Below, piece by piece: positions 49,301-63,106 of a stretch of 64,000 nt of DNA. A program made the position numbers and the translations under genes. The notes beneath the pieces are model-generated. The model saw only the letters and a program-made list of their open reading frames with translations, ran no database searches and was not told the DNA's origin. This stretch comes from Chlorokybus atmophyticus. Taxonomy: Eukaryota > Streptophyta > Chlorokybophyceae > Chlorokybales > Chlorokybaceae. The number at the start of each line of letters is the position of its first letter. Positions within the stretch are counted from its first letter, which is position 1. The DNA is taken from assembly GCA_009103225.1 (NCBI GenBank), contig RHPI01000732.1, forward strand, positions 207,751 to 271,750, given 5' to 3'.

Positions 49301-51045
49301 TCATGGCAGGTATTTTGATTGAATGGGCAATGGTCAATGGTCAATGTTTGTGCTTCAATACAGGAGGAGTTTGTCACGAAGCAAGCGGAAGTGTTCACGC
49401 TGCTCTCGCGCATCCTTTCTCTTCACGCCATGCTCGCGCGTGAGCTCTTGACGATCAAAGCGTTGGTCTTCTACGCGTCGGCGTCTCTCCTGTCCTTCAC
49501 GCTCACGAGCGTGCCGCGCACGGCGGGCGCGCGCCTCCCTCTCTACTTTGGGTTGACCCTCAACTTTCCAGCGGAGCGCTGCGTGGCGTGGGCCATGCGT
49601 GCCAACATGGTTGGTGCGGATGACGTGGGCACGCTGGTCTCGGCCACCCGCACGGCGTGGGCAGCGTACGCGTGCGTGTGCGTGTGCGTCGCGGCATTGA
49701 TGTATAAGGATTATGCCAGGCTGGCGCACGAGAGCATCGAGGAGCTGAGAGCCAACATTGTTGCGTGGAAAAGAGGTGATGCCAACAAGAGCTCATACGC
49801 GAGGCAGCTGGCAGTGATGGCGTCGCGACAACGCGCCAAATTCAGACGATGTATGTTCCCCTTTGCATGCATCTGTGTGGCAATGTCGCGGTCTATACAT
49901 GCACACGTGGATATGACGTTTATTGTGCACACACAAGTACCCCCATGCACACGCACACACACGCAGGCGCGCACACGTGCATGAGAGCACGAGTGCACGC
50001 GTTGTGTTGTGTGCGTGAACACAAAAAAGTATGCCTACATGGCATGTGTCAAGTTTGAGCCGCACAATACAGTTCATATGCATTCGCACTCTCTCCATCA
50101 CAAGAGCATGTGTGCGGTCAGCACATTTCATTGCGTACATCATTGTACACTAACCCGCTTGGTGTTGTGTTGTGCAGCGCTGTCTCTCACGCCTTCCACT
50201 CCACGGCAAGCGCGCTCCCCTCTCCTCCTCACCCAAGATTTCGCAGCCTCCCCGCCGTGCGAAGCGCTCGATCAGGCTGTTTATGACATTGATGATACGG
50301 ACATCGACCCGGATTACGTTCCGCCTTGGACGGATTGGGGAGAAGAGGGTGAGGAGGTGGTGGAGAGGTGTTATGATCTGCGGCCTAGAGGGTGAGTAGC
50401 TGTCAAATATTAGATACAAAGTGGAGGCACATGCGTGTGCACGAGCATGCGCACAAGCGCGCACGCACATGCACCATACGTGCATGCATGCGCGCACAGG
50501 CACAGTTGCTAAACCCGCTTTTGTGCTCGGAAGGCGCAGGCAGGTCTCGCGCGCGTGGGCAATGAGGGTAAGACGGCTCCTGCGCATGGAGACGGCTGCC
50601 GACTTTGCGAGCACGGTGCATCTACAAGTAAGCACGGCCCGTTTACGGCATTTCTTTCAACTTGAGTGTGCATCATGGGGAACTTTGGCACTCTCGTGGC
50701 TGCTTTTGTGTGAGTGTGTCACTTTTCGTTTCTTTTATAGTATATGGCTATTACTGCCTTGCCTTGCCGATGCATGTATAATGCTTACTTCATTCTGTTA
50801 CTCAGTGCCTGCGCACGCTGTTTGGCGACGAAGCCGATCGAATGCCTGCAGCTATCACCGACGTTCCTGATAATTGCGCTGAGACTGACACTGATATCAG
50901 CGACAGCTGCGATATTGGCGACAAGGACAATCATGGCTCTGATGATGGCATTAGTGTGCGAGACGGCACACACTGTGGCGATGATGCGGACAGCGGGAGC
51001 GTTGCTTCGCGCACGCGGAAAAGGCGGCGCACAGCAGTCTATTAG
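46310..51045 (+). CDS. GEX1: GEX1/Brambleberry/Kar5-type nuclear fusion protein
   Basis: Membrane protein of the nuclear envelope/ER needed for karyogamy in yeast, plants and zebrafish. At least ten exons. Exon 1 (46310-46456) is a signal peptide/anchor (VVWLPALLLVWRAAP). The conserved Cys-rich domain follows: SCGTQAYAQLLASC (46964-47064), then LKKRMAVLFTNCFLQESGRG (about 47340-47405) and FPCEEQ, then ACTAPIYEDINNNAWTTYFG with FYKAVDAICHHLQ (47643-47741) and SDLFVQRTEEAVSSLQ (about 47840-47888). Long coiled-coil exons come next (48288-48543 and about 48890-49137), then hydrophobic segments (LVFYASASLLSFTLTSV, TAWAAYACVCVCVAALMY). The C-terminal tail has DPDYVPPWTDWGEEGEE and YDLRPR, an acidic Asp-rich stretch and a terminal basic TRKRRRTAVY. 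The spacing of Cys residues and the domain order match GEX1; exact internal exon borders are partly guessed. Confidence 0.85.
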
Positions 51046-51553
51046 CAATCAACGTCAACCTCCAGGTGCTGGCGTGTGCAGAACAGCATTGCGACATCTC
51101 TATCTTGGCAGTTTAGTGTGTACAGCAAAACACATCATAAGTTTTGTTTATGCAAACTAGGACACGGTGGATTTATATAGTTGTGAGTCTTGGATGTGGT
51201 TGTTAGGAACCCTAGCCCATATGTATTGTATATTACTTACGGCCCATGTTTATGAAGTATGTAGCAAGCTTTCTGTTCTGTGGAGTTGCGTGTGGGCGCG
51301 AGAGTACAGTTGTGTGTTTAGATATCCCCTGCTAGTTTGGACACACTGCCCTTGGCAGACTGGAAGGCAAGACAATAAGGAGCTTGTGGCCTCATAACTT
51401 GACGAACAATCTACAACTTGCAACACCAATGCTACACGATCAATGATACACTAACAGACAGGTATATATGCAACAAAGGCTTGTAAGGTGTGTCATGCCA
51501 AGTGTTGGACAAAACTGTGGCTATGCGTTCGTAGCTCAATGCTTGAATCAGCC
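51046..51553. other. convergent 3' intergenic region
   Basis: Between the GEX1-like (+) and epoxide-hydrolase-like (-) 3' ends. No gene seen. Confidence 0.6.
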
Positions 51554-54080
51554 TCATTTGCCTGTAAGAAACTCCCGCATGTGACGGTTGATGTCATCCG
51601 GTGCGTCCTGCTGGGCGAAATGCCCCGCACCCTTGACCTTCACTATCTTCACATCCCTATAGTAATCCCCCATCTGCCAAGCAACAACACAAGAAATGGC
51701 CTTAGCACACTCACATGACGGCGCACGCATGCACATCAAGTGCAAGTGAGACATTGTGACGTTCGACACTCCAACCCCGCATCACCAATGAATGCAGCAC
51801 AACGCAGAAGGACACACGCACAGACGCACACGCGTGCACGTGCATGCACAAGCACATACAGATGCATGCGTATACACGCACGCACGCACGCACGCACACG
51901 CACACGCACACGCACACGCACACGCACACGCACACGCACCCACCTTATCCAGCATACTGATCGACAGGTGCGGGTCTTCTTCCCCCCATACGACAAGCGT
52001 CTTCACATCCACCGCATAGGAAGTTGAAGAAGTCTCCCCATCACGACTTAGCGACGTCCCTCTACTCTGTTTCTTCGACGTGGCGGCTAAGATGGTCCCG
52101 ACGGAGAAGATGTTGCGGTAGTAGTTGATTGGAGCTGTAAAGGAAGAGGGAGAGGGGTAGGCTGCCTCATATACCTGAAGGTGGGCATATGTGGAGATTG
52201 TTGGTTACACTAGCACAGTGTGGGTGTGGGTGTGGGTGTGGGTTGTGCTCACTTTTGCGTCTTCAGCGGTGAAGTTTTGAGGGTTTCTGAGGCTGGATTG
52301 GATGATTTTGCTGATGCCCGAGTTCGCCATAAATTGCTCCGGCACAAAAGGCAACTGACGGTTTACAAATGTTACATGTTACAGCAGGCGATAGAGCGTG
52401 CGCACACAAACGGTTGCATACGCATGCACACGCACATGCACATGCGCGCACACAGGACTGCGTGCGTGCGAGCGAGCGAGTTTGCGTGTGGACATAAGGG
52501 CGGATAGCAATCACACTTGCGCATGCACGCACGCGCGCGCACGCGCGCACGCGCGCGCGGGTGAATATCACAATGACACAATGACAGACCAATGCGAGAC
52601 ATTCTTGATGTACCTGGAAGAAGAACATGTACCAGCTGCTGGCGAGCTGTTGAGGGTTGTCTTGCCACTCTCTCAGCAGCACTTTGCCCGGCACGCCGTT
52701 GATGATTACGAGCCGGTCCAACATCTCCACACCATACCTCTGGTACAAGTACCTCAGTATCAGTCAACAACACACATGATATAATCACGCCCCAGTGCAT
52801 CCCTAACCCTGACTTTCTACTATGATTCAGCAAGTTGATAAGCGACTATCAGTAGTAGTTGACTCACTGCCACACACAGCAAAGTGACACTGGAAGAAGA
52901 TAATTGTCCCAACACCTGTAGTTTACTGATTCACTGTAATAACACTCATGCAGAACTATGTGACCCCAAAGCACCACTGACGGTTAGTTCACAGTAACCT
53001 AAGCATAGTTCACGGTCAACTCTACAAATGTTGGTTCCTTCAATTCTACAACTAATTTGCACACACACCTCAGCGAAGGCGAGCGCAACGCCCGCGCCCC
53101 AATCGTGCGCCACCAGCGTGAACTTGTCGTTGTTGTTGACGTGTCGGGCCAGAGCGCGCAAGTCCGCGACGAGGTTGGCCACGCTGTAGTCCGCTCGCAA
53201 CGCCGGCTGAGAAGTGATGCATAACCATCATGTAACGTTGATAGCAGAGACAACATGATGGCGCATACTGCCACAGGATGCCATCATACCGCTTGGGTTT
53301 GGTTGTATCCGCGCATGTCTGGCGCGACAACATGAAAATCTGCCCCAAACTCTTTCAGTTGATGGCGCCAGCTGTACCAACACTGCAGAACGATGCACAC
53401 GACACAACTCTTATCAGTTTGGGGTAATTGACATGCACGCCATCACGCACGCACGCACGCAAGCACTGCATGATAATAGTTTCATGTGTTTCTCTCTTGC
53501 GTATGTCGAGACTGTATGCGCTTACTTCAGGGAAGCCGTGCAGGAAAAGGATCAACGGCTTGTCTGTCTTGTTGTTGGTGACGTAATGCAGTTTCACACC
53601 GTTGACGATGGCGTACTCATGAACCAGACTTTTGTCTCCCACTTCAACCCAACCCTGTCAAGAAATTATGTTGATTACAACGCGTGCCACATGAAAGCAA
53701 AGACACGCACACACACACGCATTCTGCGCATGTCCCACACGTACGACAGGTTGTATATGGTTGCCAGGTGGTTTCGGCCCATACAGCCACTTATCCACGT
53801 TGTTCACAATCGGAAGGCTCAAAATGCCAAACCATCCCATCGATATCGCTCCCGCCATCGCCGCCGCGGCGTTTATCAAGAATCCCTGAGTTGATATAAT
53901 ACACTCTGGGATTGTTACACATGATGTACACACTTGTGACTATCTCATGTAAAAATGACTGAATTTGCTTGCCTTTAGTGCTGGGGTTGATACTAATGAT
54001 GGTGATGGCTCCGACATGGCTGCGGATGTGGGTGAGGACTTTGACAGTGATGGTGGTGGCATGCGGCGTGGCTTGGCCAT
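51554..54080 (-). CDS. epoxide hydrolase-like alpha/beta hydrolase
   Basis: Alpha/beta-hydrolase-fold enzyme of the soluble epoxide hydrolase group, expected to open an epoxide by water addition through an ester intermediate. The ATG at 54080 opens a Ser/Pro-rich presequence (MAKPRRMPPPSLSKSS). The next exon (about 53895-53770) has a hydrophobic stretch, AAAAMAGAISMGWFGILSLP, suggesting a membrane anchor. The catalytic domain starts VHEYAIVNGVKLHYV and has the oxyanion HGFPE, DFHVVAPDMRGYNQT, the nucleophile in TLVAHDWGAGVALAFAEV, a cap region (RLVIINGVPGKVLLREW; SSWYMFFFQV), the acid loop VKTLVVWGEEDPHLS, and the His of VKGAGHFAQQDAPD. It stops at 51554. HDWGA is typical of epoxide hydrolases, whereas haloalkane dehalogenases usually have a different neighbour set; dehalogenase activity is not excluded. 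Introns are CA/CG-rich. Confidence 0.92.
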
Positions 54081-55452
54081 AGTGAGATGCCGTCTGCAAG
54101 TAGTGTGTGTGTATATGTTGTGTGTGTGTGCGCGCGTGTGTGCATGTGTGTGTGCGCCTGGCTTTATAACTGCGCAGTACTAGCTGTGCGTGCACGCGCA
54201 CACATGTGTGGGCGTGTTGTTGTCTCATTGCATGCGTGCGCGTATGTGTGTATGTGTGTGTTGCTTGTGTGTAAGCAAAAGGCAAGCACAAAAGCAGGCA
54301 GTAAGGGAATGGAAGGGACACATGCACACGCGCACACTGTGACGTCTGCACACAATACAAGCTGCATGTAAACAGGTGCATATCTGTCTGTGTGTCACTT
54401 GTTGGAACAAGTTCCGCATAGCAGGATCAAGCACCTATACGCGAGTCGATCCAAGCAGAGCTTTGCATGCAAAGCAGCCTCAACGCAACGACGGTACTGT
54501 CAGGCAAGAAGTGCAAGCAATCGCTTGGAGCTTCCATTCAAGTTTGAAACGGAGCTACTGGTGATAAACAAACCAAACAAGCGCAGTGAACCGAACGCAT
54601 GCACGACACACTCCACTCACTCCTTGTGTCACAACCCAACATGCATGCCGTACCTTGCGGGCAGCTCGTCCTGTCAAAGTCTTCGCTGAGGCGGCACTGC
54701 GTGCGAAGGACTGAGCGGCGAAGTGTGAGAAGTGCACAGGCAGGGAGGACGGCGCCATGCAAAAGCGGGCCCGCCGCCGCCGCCGCTTCACTTCACGTCA
54801 CTTTACGTCACTTCACGTACTGTTGTATGGCTGCGCTAAGCCAGGAACAGCGGCCTGGTCTGGTCTGGTCTGGTCTTGTAGCGAGGCTGCTGCGCGACAG
54901 TTGTATCATAAAGCCTCGCTTCAAATTATGGAAACATGTGTTGATGGGTAAATACGTTGGCAAGGTAGTGCAACAGCGTGGCAAGGTTGCTGCAACAGTT
55001 GCAGCAACACTCGCATGCATTGTGTGACTTACGACTTGTGGATGATAACGTAGCAGCCAACACCATGGTGTGAACTGTAGGTTGAGCAATATGTTCTCTG
55101 GCAAAGTGGTGTGGCGTGCTTTTCGGAACGCACGCACGCACAAAGTTACACCTCGTTCTTGCATATGCAACAACACTGCCTGCACAGCCAAGGAAGTAGT
55201 AGTTCGAGGGGCTCAAAGTATTGCGTGCTACTTGTTTCGTCATCAGTCAGCACGATGAAGCCTTCCTCATAATGTTCAGTCCTTTGTGAGTTATGACTTG
55301 TTAGTGCTTGCGTTTAGTAACCATACGACTGCACCGCTTCTAAGGTGCTGGTGTGCACCAAACAAAGGAGCTCCCGCTCGCAAACGCACTATTGCGATTG
55401 CTACAGCATCTAACAGTGCATCCTTCCACTAGTTTCCGCTCTGTACACAATG
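54081..55452. other. intergenic region between two leftward genes
   Basis: Promoter side of the epoxide-hydrolase gene and 3' side of the beta-barrel-like gene. It contains TG/CG-rich DNA at 54100-54260, a short GGTCT repeat near 54857-54877 and the ACGTCA cluster at about 54795-54816. Frames of 60-140 codons show no motif. Confidence 0.5.
54795..54816. promoter_or_regulatory. 10-bp spaced ACGTCA/ACGTAC cluster
   Basis: Two ACGTCA (reverse TGACGT, as-1/CRE core) and one ACGTAC repeat every 10 bp, one helical turn apart, about 715 bp upstream of the epoxide-hydrolase start. This would suit bZIP binding; it is inferred from sequence only. Confidence 0.35.
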
Positions 55453-58400
55453 CTACAACACGACGCGCTTGCCGAGGGTGTGCTCGGCGTCGTCTTCCGC
55501 CGGCATCATCGGCCTGGAGCCGCCCTCTGCCTCGCGCGCAGGCACGAACACGCGTGTCTGCTTTGTGGCTGCGGGAGCCATTAGCCGCGTCTCCCCGCGC
55601 TCGTACCTGAACGAGTTGACATGTTATCACTCTCGCACGCGGGCATGTATACACAAATGCACGAATTTGTTACTTTGTGAAGCCATACATACGCACGCGC
55701 AAATAAACACGCGCGCGTGCACACATACGCGCGCATGCACACACTCAAGTGGCCATGTAGACATAGATACCCTCTAACGCCTGCACATATGCAGCACATG
55801 CAAATTGTGATACTGCACATGTCCTGTCCACAGGCTCTCGTACCTGATGCCGCCAAAATTTTCAACCCTTAGCATGAGACCAAAGAATCCTTTCGAGGCC
55901 TTCACGACGTCGTATCCGGCTGACAGCGCGAAAGTGAAGCTGGGCTGCCACCAAGACTTGAACGCCACAACAGCACCTATACCACTAGTCGCCACCTGAT
56001 CAGAAGGGCAAAAAATAAGTGAAATGTTGGTTACACAAAAACAAGCGCACATGCACGGGAATGCACGCACACGCAGATGGCGGCTGTGTGTCAAGTGATG
56101 GACTAACAACATGCATGCTGGTGTGACTAGTGGGGTAGGGAGTTAGTGTGTTGGGTAGCGCTAGGAATAGCGCGGTGGTAATGTGTTGGAATGACTGCAT
56201 GTGCTGCATGCATGATATGCATGCCACCGCTTGACACCTTGCATGCTACTGATGTAGCATACTACATCTTATACGCACGCACGCATGCATGCAGCCAACC
56301 AGCAACAATCAAGTGGCCTCATAGTTGCACACCTTGGCCTTCACAAGCAAATTTTTGTTGGCTTGCCAGCTGCCTGCCAATGCCACGCTTGGGTCCGGCT
56401 CGTCCGACTGCACACTGCCATGTGACGTAAAGAGGGTCAAATGATGCACAGGATTGTTTCAATCTGGTGAGTGTTCGCAACCAACATATAACCAAGCAAT
56501 AGTGCTTACTCACTTTTGCGCAATCTCAAAGCCGATATCAACGTAGTTTGTGATGCCGACCACACCCGTCTCCTCAAAGGGATTCTTCACCGCGCGGGTA
56601 AGCACAAGGTGATGAAAGTATGAGGCAATCAGCCTCTTGTTGTTCTGCAAACCACAACCAACATAAGCTTCACGCTTGTCAACAGATGCATCTGAAATAC
56701 TTCATCAATCTTATGCTACCCTTACCTGCAACTCAAGGCCGATGTCGAATGCGGGTTCCAAAGCTGATCTCCCGCTCCTGCCGCCAGTTCCATATGCGAT
56801 AGCATAGGAAAGCCCGTTGCGCAGTGCAGAATGTATGCTTGGCCTGTCTATAGCAACGTACAGAAGGGAGCAGAGTTAAGCACAAGGCATGCATGTTGAC
56901 CATGACCGGCATTGAGTGACATCATGGATTGTGCTCGACAACGTGTGCACGACGTGCGGGCGCACGCACACACATGGCAATTGTACAAATGTGCGTCCGT
57001 GCCTGTGCCTAGCATGTGCGCGCGCTCAAGCGCGCGCACGTCTGTGCGTGTGTGTGCGTGTGCACATATGAGAGTAGATGCGTGTGCGAGTGTACGCTGA
57101 CCAGTGGCCATCTCCCCGCCCATCGCCGATCGCATCAAGCTCGACATTAAGCCCGGCAGCGGCAATCCCGCGGCCGCGCCGTCATACTGGCAACCGGTCA
57201 ACACGCGGCCAAACCTTGCCACGGCCCAGAATCGCCCGCCCGAGTCCATGATGCCTAATTCACAGCAAACATGATGCACATCAGTTATCCCACGCAAGGG
57301 ACAGTACTGAGTGTCTATTGCAGTATGAATAGCTGCGCAAAGACATTTACCGCTTATAGGATAGACACCTCCTATGGACACATCCTCGGTAGAGTACCGG
57401 ACGCCAACACCAGCATTTTTTGCCACCTTTTCACTGTACATGGGATGAGAACTTAGGCCAAACCACACAAAGGTTTGCAAGCGCAACTGTCACACCAGAG
57501 CTAACGCGGTAAGAATTCATGTGGCCTAAAGCCCGCTCACTTGGCAGCTTGGAAGAGCGGCGCTGAAGCAAAGACACCAATTCCAGTGTTGGGATCAAAC
57601 TGGCATATGCGGGCACGCGCGTATCTGCAAACACACGAGGCCCCAGGCATGAGCGTACACATTCAAAGCATAAACAGATTGATTCCTCGTTGTCATGGGC
57701 GGCGCATGGGACATACCCTCTATTCCTTGTTGATAGCGCCACATCCATGAAAGCATTCGGGTCATCACCCAACCTACGCACAAACCACAGTCATGGCGCA
57801 TGACACTGCCTGCAACAACAAAACAAAAATATATCATTGGTGGTCACCATTGCCAACGGAATGCCACCTTTCCATCAATCGTGCGGTCGGGTGGGCCATC
57901 AACACCAGCATGCTCCGTCTCTCTCGCCCTAAGCTACCGAAGACAGAAGTGGGCACAAACCACACGTACACCGAAACCATAACTGCGAGCCTGCAACCCC
58001 ACGACATGAAGCTCACCTTCACCATAACATCCACAGTGTTGTCCTCTGGTGGCCTGAGGAAAATCTGCAAGCCTGCTCTTCGTGTGTCTGCACATAGTTT
58101 GTGTAGATGTTGCAGCGGGAAGCAAGATAACAGCTGTTCTGCTGGTCAAGCTATAACTGGGCAGAGAGGTGTATTGGCAGGTAAGCTATATGTAAAACAG
58201 CTAAAGACACCCATGGGCTTGGCTTGTGCAAAGGTGCCAATGTGCGCGCATGTGTGCGCATGTGTGCGCATGTTTGCATGTGCGTGCGAGCGCATGTGTG
58301 CATGTAAGCATGTGTATGCGTGTACGTGTGCGTGCGCGCGTAGGCATGTGTGTGTGCGCATGTGTGCCGGTGCTCATGCTTGCATGCGTCTACATTGTTT

Positions 58401-58826
58401 TATATTGCATGAGAGGGAAAAACACTAAACACTCTGCATGTTCCTTATCGCAGCAAACTGCATGCAACTACTGGCTCAACTCAACTCCAACCTTCACTGA
58501 ACCAATTGACCCACCAGCAAAGTAGTCTCCGAAGAGGCGAGCGCGTGCATGCTTGCTGAATAGAAAGTCGTAAGACGACTTAGCCATCCTATCAACAAGA
58601 GCAGCAGAAAGTGAGTCCATCAGCTCATGCACGCGTGCACACGTACACAAGCACACACAGTCTCTTGTCGGTGTAACGCAGCTCAGCTCAGCTCAGCTCA
58701 GGTCAGCTCTGCCATGCGCATTGCGCTGCCTCGTTACCTGTTGCGGCCTCTTAGGTCCCGCTCAAACAGCGGCGGCACCAGCACCACCTTGGGCGGAGGC
58801 TCGTCCTTCATCAGCATGTTCCCCAT
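55453..58826 (-). CDS. probable beta-barrel membrane protein, chloroplast outer-envelope channel type
   Basis: About eleven exons. The ATG at 58826 begins MGNMLMKDEPPPKVVLVPPL, then MAKSSYDFLFSKHARARLFG with DYFAGGSIGSVK, and IFLRPPEDNTVDVMVK. A series of short alternating strands typical of an outer-membrane barrel follows: FDPNTGIGVFASAPLF, AGVGVRYSTEDVSIGGVYPI, DSGGRFWAVARFGRV, GLSYAIAYGTGG, LIASYFHHLVLTRAVKNPF, VVGITNYVDIGFEIAQK, SVALAGSWQANKNLLVKAKV, GIGAVVAFKSWWQPSFTFAL and FFGLMLRVENFGGIRYERGE. A polar tail ends at 55453. There are no long hydrophobic helices. I think it resembles plant outer-envelope solute channels (OEP40-like), but I cannot confirm the family. A mitochondrial location is also possible. 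Confidence 0.6.
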
Positions 58827-60317
58827 GCTGGCAACCTGAACCTCTAAGCTTACCCCTCCACCCGCTCCTCGTCTTGCTGCACTGTCTCCTCCTCAGCAAC
58901 AGCAGCCACCGCCGCCGCCGCTGCTGCCGCCTTGAGGCTGAGCTTTGCCACTCTGTTGGCCTGGTGTGATCTGTAGCCTAGGAGGCGGCGATTTGGGCGG
59001 CGGCGGAGGAGGAGGAAGCGGGGTGTTGGTGTCGTGGGGATTGTCATAGCTCCCCGTCTGGTGGAGGTGGTTGTCGTGGTCGCTGGCAAAGGAGCTGGAT
59101 CTGGGACGCTTGCAGGCGACACGGATGCGTGTTTAGCTGGTTGCTTAGCTGATTGCTTTGGTGTGTTGGGCTTAGCTTAGGCTCAGGCGGCGGTGCTGCT
59201 AAGGAAAGAACTTTCCTCAGTCTTTTCAGCCCTTGCCGACAGGGTAGTAATTAACCCCTTCCAGCCCGCCCTTGCCCAGGGGCTTGGTCGGGCTGCTGCC
59301 AGTTGGCCTGGGCGTGGTTGATGTCTGCGCCGGGGACGCCGCCGCAGCTTGTGGACAAGATCGACGATGGACCGCAGTGGGGCTCCCGCAGCGTTGATGT
59401 GAGAGAGTGATGGTTGTTCACTGCACAACGGTTGTTTGGTTGTGCTAGTTCCCCTTGAACTCAACCGCAAGCCAGTCTTTCTGTTTGGTAGCTAATGAAA
59501 GCATCTTACATGCTTCTTGCGTGGCCTTCAATCCAGTTTCACAGCATACGAGCTGAGGTTGTACTTGCTGCATAGAGCTTGCTGAGTTAGAGCTTGCAGC
59601 TTGTTGCGGTTGTCTGGGTCAGGAGATAGAAATTTGGGGTTTCCTTGCCGTCGGTATTTGTTGTTTGCGTACTGAGGGCCATTTGCAACAAATGAATTGG
59701 TTGATGGGGTTTCCTTGCCGTCGGTATTTGTTGTTTGCGTACTGAGGGCCATTTGCAACAAATGTAATGGTTGATGCAATCTATCGCACTTTGCAGTGCT
59801 TGGCTCGTGGTCTCATGTGTAGCAATCAGTGTGCGTTGTTGGTTACATAAGCATTCTGAGTGCGTGTGATGATCAGCGTGGTTGCGCACGCTAGGCTGGT
59901 ATTGTTGACGTCTGTCTGGATTATCCGATTGTATAGCTAGAGTGTTTTTGAGGTTATTGTTTGAAGGGCAGCTCAGATTCTCGGTTAATGTGGTTGCTTT
60001 CCATCAACAAATGTTTGCACCTGGCTTTGACTTATTGACTCTCTGCCGGCATTGCCGCTTCGTGGCTCCGGGTTGGACTGTGACCTATGCAGCAGGACCA
60101 TGCGTCAGGATTGTTCTTGCTGTGTTCCACTTCACGCTGTTTCTTTGCCAACACGACATCTGTGATGTTTGTTGACGTATTATTGTTTTCTAGTCGTTTT
60201 GGTTTTCTTTGCAAGGTTTGTTTAGTTGCTTGTGACCAAACAATCGCCTATGCATGTTGCAGTCCTTTTGGCTTTGCGTTACGTGGTCGCATGTCGTTGT
60301 GTCATGACATAGTTGGC
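58827..60317. promoter_or_regulatory. divergent region upstream of barrel-protein and CDKC genes
   Basis: Holds both promoters and 5' UTRs. On the minus strand, 59122-58850 is open and reads like a transit peptide (FLLLRRRPNRRLLGY), ending 24 bp before the barrel-protein ATG. A 70-bp tandem duplication lies at 59636-59775. The minus frame 59470-59183 is low-complexity and not supported as a gene. Confidence 0.45.
59636..59775. repeat. 70-bp tandem duplication
   Basis: Two adjacent copies of a 70-bp unit (59636-59705 and 59706-59775), starting GGGGTTTCCTTGCCGTCGG and differing only in the last dozen bases, about 550 bp upstream of the CDKC start. Confidence 0.95.

Positions 60318-63106
<2,789 letters not shown>

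Noticed and set aside
59183-59470. Minus-strand frame rich in Arg/Ser/Pro
   Set aside because: Low complexity, no motif and no splice partner; more likely 5' flanking sequence.
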